From an uncultured Lachnospiraceae bacterium (GTDB lineage: Bacteria; Bacillota; Clostridia; Lachnospirales; Lachnospiraceae): a stretch of DNA of 64,000 nt. Below are positions 61,575 through 64,000 of the stretch, piece by piece. Position 1 is the stretch's first letter. The number at the start of each line of letters is the position of its first letter. The DNA is taken from the NCBI GenBank assembly GCA_910577275.1, contig CAJTMW010000018.1, positions 20,890-84,889 on the forward strand, written 5' to 3'. The notes beneath the pieces are model-generated. The model made no database searches. It saw nothing but the letters and a program-made list of their open reading frames with translations, and had not been told where the DNA came from. The position numbers and the translations under genes are program-made.

Positions 61575-62828
61575 ATGGGAAAAGAAATACTGGTCTACAG
61601 ATGGGGCTCTCTGAATGAGCCGATGCTTTGCAGGGCGATAGATGAAGCGGCTGGAGGCCATCTGGAGCTGACAGATGAGGCTAAGTGGCAGAATTATCAT
61701 GCGAACGCTCCCTTTGCAGAGAAGCTGATAGGGATGCTTCATGCCAATCGTGTAGGGGCTGTTATCAGCTATGATTATTTTCCTCTGATTTCCATGATAT
61801 GTGAAATTAACCATATCCCATATATATCATGGATTTATGACTGCCCGCTTTATACTTTACAGTCCAAAACAATTACCAACGAATGCAATTATATTTTTTG
61901 CTTTGACGAAGTTTACGCAGGACGGATGGCGGCTTTAGGGGCGGCTCACTGCTATCATTATCCGTTAGCCGGGGAGCCTGATTTTTTTGAGAAGGTGCAG
62001 AGGCTTGAGAGGGAAAACGGGACGCTGAAAGCAAAATACCAGTGTGATATTTCCTTTGTGGGAAATCTTTATAATGAAGAAAAAAACCGTCTGCGTCAGG
62101 CGGCTGGCCGGAAAGGGCAGAGGAAGCTGTCAGATTACACGTCAGGGTATGTGGAGGGGCTTATCAGCTCCCAGTTGCAGGTGTACGGGTATAATCTTCT
62201 GAGGGATTCGCTGCCGGAGGAGATGGCGGTAGAAATTGCAGAAGCCTGCAACATTTCACTGGGGGAGGAGTATTATAAGGACCTGCGGCAGATGGCGGCG
62301 GATGCGCTTGGAATGGAGGTAAGCGCAAGAGAAAGGGAAGAAGCGCTTGGCAGGCTTAGCGGGCGTTTCCCGGTAAAGCTGTATACGGCTTCAAAGCTTC
62401 CGGAGTCGTTATGCAATGGCAATTTACGGAAGATGGGATATGCGGATTATCAGAAGGAAGTCCCGCTGATATACCATAACAGCAGGATTAACTTGAATAT
62501 CACGTCAAAAACCATTGAATCGGGGATTCCCCAAAGGGTTTTCGATATCTTAAGCTGTCAGGGGTTTTGCCTTACAAATTATCAGCCAGAAATTGCGGAT
62601 TGCTTTGCGGACGGGGAAGAACTTGTGATATATACGGATATGGAGGATTTGGTGCGGAAAGCGGAGTATTATCTTGCGCATGAGGACGAAAGAATGCAGA
62701 TTGCCCGAAATGGTTACCGTAAGGTTATGGAGAAATTCGGTATGAGGGAGCGGACGGCGCAGATGTTGGACGAGGTCTTTCGGCAGTCAGGATATGTTGC
62801 CGAAGCGGCAGGGAATGTAAGTGGATGA
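61575..62828 (+). CDS. DUF3880/CgeB-like glycosyltransferase
   Basis: The 417-residue paralogue of the protein at 54295 shares the same start pattern (EILVYRWGSLNEPMLCRAID here, KIIIHRYGSICEPDIIEAFQ there), KYQCDISFVGNLYNEEKNR, NLNITSKTIESGIPQRVFDI and ILSCQGFCLTNYQPEIADCF. The start at 61575 follows GAAAGGG at 6 bp; an upstream GTG is less likely. It is on the plus strand, at the end of the glycosyltransferase region, before a GH130 gene. Confidence 0.83.
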   Translation: MGKEILVYRWGSLNEPMLCRAIDEAAGGHLELTDEAKWQNYHANAPFAEKLIGMLHANRVGAVISYDYFPLISMICEINHIPYISWIYDCPLYTLQSKTITNECNYIFCFDEVYAGRMAALGAAHCYHYPLAGEPDFFEKVQRLERENGTLKAKYQCDISFVGNLYNEEKNRLRQAAGRKGQRKLSDYTSGYVEGLISSQLQVYGYNLLRDSLPEEMAVEIAEACNISLGEEYYKDLRQMAADALGMEVSAREREEALGRLSGRFPVKLYTASKLPESLCNGNLRKMGYADYQKEVPLIYHNSRINLNITSKTIESGIPQRVFDILSCQGFCLTNYQPEIADCFADGEELVIYTDMEDLVRKAEYYLAHEDERMQIARNGYRKVMEKFGMRERTAQMLDEVFRQSGYVAEAAGNVSG

Positions 62829-62897
62829 TACAGATGTTATCGTCACTGGATATAAGTAATATGATATAAAATTAAAAAAGAAACGGAGGACAATACT

Positions 62898-63887
62898 ATG
62901 AGCAAAATTATCGGACAGGCGCTGCCGGGCATTCCCTGGGAGGAAAAGCCCGAAGGATATCAGATGCCTTTGTGGCGCTACAGCAAAAATCCCATTATCG
63001 GCCGGGATGGAAACCGGATTTCCAACAGTGTATTCAACAGCGCAGTAGTGCCTTTTGAGGGTGGTTATGCGGGTGTGTTCCGCTGCGACAGCAAATCCAT
63101 CAGTATGGATATCTTTGCGGGCAGAAGCAGGGACGGTATTAACTGGGAAATCGAGGATAGGCCAATCTGCTTTGAGGGAGCGGACGAGGAAGTGCTTGTG
63201 CGGGAATACCGATATGACCCGCGGGTGTGCTTTATTGAGGACAGGTATTATATTACATGGTGCAACGGATATCATGGCCCTACGATTGGCGTTGCGTACA
63301 CCTTTGATTTCAGGAAATTTGTGCAGCTTGAGAACGCATTTCTTCCCTGCAACCGCAACGGCGTGCTTTTCCCCAGGAAAATTAACGGGATGTACACCAT
63401 GCTCAGCAGGCCCAGCGACAACGGGCATACGCCTTTCGGGGACATTTTTATCAGCCAGAGTCCTGATTTGGAGTTCTGGGGAAGGCATCGCCATGTGATG
63501 AGTCCCGAGAGAGGCGATTATTCCGCATGGCAGTCCACGAAGGTGGGGCCGGGACCGGTTCCCATTGAAACGGACGAGGGGTGGCTTTTGATTTATCACG
63601 GGGTAATCACCACCTGCAACGGATTCAACTATCGGATGGGAGCGGCGCTGCTTGATTTGGAAAAGCCGTGGAAAGTGCTGCGCCGGACCAGAGATTATAT
63701 TTTAGGGCCGCAGGAGTATTATGAGTGCGTAGGCGACGTGCCCAACGTGGTATTTCCCTGCGCGGCGCTTTCAGACGCCGCCACAGGAAGGATAACCGTT
63801 TATTACGGATGCGCGGATACCGTGACTGGCATGGCTTTCACAACGGTAGACGAGCTTTTGGGATATCTGAAAGAGCACGGAATGTAG
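62898..63887 (+). CDS. Glycoside hydrolase family 130 (phosphorylase type)
   Basis: The 329-residue protein matches the five-bladed propeller of GH130 ([50 protein letters not shown] with the catalytic aspartate region, LIYHGV near 230). The family breaks beta-mannosides with phosphate and has no signal peptide, as here. The start follows ACGGAGGA. It stands 69 bp after the glycosyltransferase gene, so it may be co-transcribed. Its glycan is unknown. Confidence 0.92.
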   Translation: MSKIIGQALPGIPWEEKPEGYQMPLWRYSKNPIIGRDGNRISNSVFNSAVVPFEGGYAGVFRCDSKSISMDIFAGRSRDGINWEIEDRPICFEGADEEVLVREYRYDPRVCFIEDRYYITWCNGYHGPTIGVAYTFDFRKFVQLENAFLPCNRNGVLFPRKINGMYTMLSRPSDNGHTPFGDIFISQSPDLEFWGRHRHVMSPERGDYSAWQSTKVGPGPVPIETDEGWLLIYHGVITTCNGFNYRMGAALLDLEKPWKVLRRTRDYILGPQEYYECVGDVPNVVFPCAALSDAATGRITVYYGCADTVTGMAFTTVDELLGYLKEHGM

Positions 63888-64000
63888 GGGCTGTCTTTGG
63901 CCGGGGCATCCGGCGACGGAGGACGCCGGCAAAGCCACACCGGCGAAGGTGCCGGTTGATATTACCGGTGAGTATCGTCAGCTGAAGCCGCCGGTCAGAA
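63888..64000. other. GC-rich end of the window, nothing assigned
   Basis: The last 113 bp are GC-rich with several CCGG-type short inverted repeats (for example GCATCCGGCG and CGCCGGCAAAG). I see no start, stop pattern or ribosome site for a further gene within the window. Confidence 0.4.

Overview
The window reads as chromosomal DNA from a motile, anaerobic gut-type Clostridia, most likely a member of the Lachnospiraceae. The grounds are Gram-positive style Shine-Dalgarno sequences, a CsrA/FliW pair beside a flagellar late-gene block, an AraC regulator with an extracellular sensor next to an LplB/YtcP-type sugar importer, a GlgC/GlgD pair, and GTG and TTG starts. No species is named, because no rRNA or housekeeping marker is present. 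I see no tRNA, rRNA, CRISPR array, transposase or prophage.

Positions 1-12252 hold envelope-stress type modules. There is the tail of an FtsX permease, a LytTR response regulator, a phosphoesterase, a full response regulator/kinase/ABC ATPase/FtsX permease module, an iron-sulfur aldo/keto reductase, and a second response regulator/kinase/ABC module. The ATPase of the second module carries a +1 frameshift. A GH2 glycosidase, a minus-strand ORF6N protein and a polysaccharide deacetylase follow (12532-16311).

Positions 16378-31306 form a locus for pectin, probably rhamnogalacturonan I. It has a membrane-bound AraC regulator, two ABC permeases and a lipoprotein binding protein but no own ATPase. 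After these come GH28, GH105, an SGNH acetylesterase with an SLH-like tail, a GH106-like glycosidase and a TIM-barrel isomerase. None of the enzymes shows a signal peptide, so oligosaccharides are probably imported first and degraded in the cytoplasm.

Positions 31518-40521 hold glgC-glgD (glycogen), a VTC-domain/DUF4956/CotH cluster, a ParE/RelE-type toxin-antitoxin pair, and divergent upp and uracil permease genes.

Positions 40591-56956 are late flagellar genes: flgM-flgN-flgK-flgK-flgL-fliW-csrA, then flaG-fliD-fliS-chaperone, then flagellin. Each of the three transcription units starts with a near-identical sigma-28 promoter (TAAA-N15-TCCGATAY). A minus-strand ABC/NEW3-protein operon splits the block. 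From 54295 to 63887, five glycosyltransferases, a coiled-coil protein and a GH130 enzyme surround the flagellin gene, which suggests flagellar or surface glycosylation.

The most unusual signal is a dispersed intergenic element of about 65 bp, with four recognisable copies plus a tandemly amplified derivative. Its nested stems are kept by compensatory base changes, and four of the five lie just upstream of a gene start in the same orientation.
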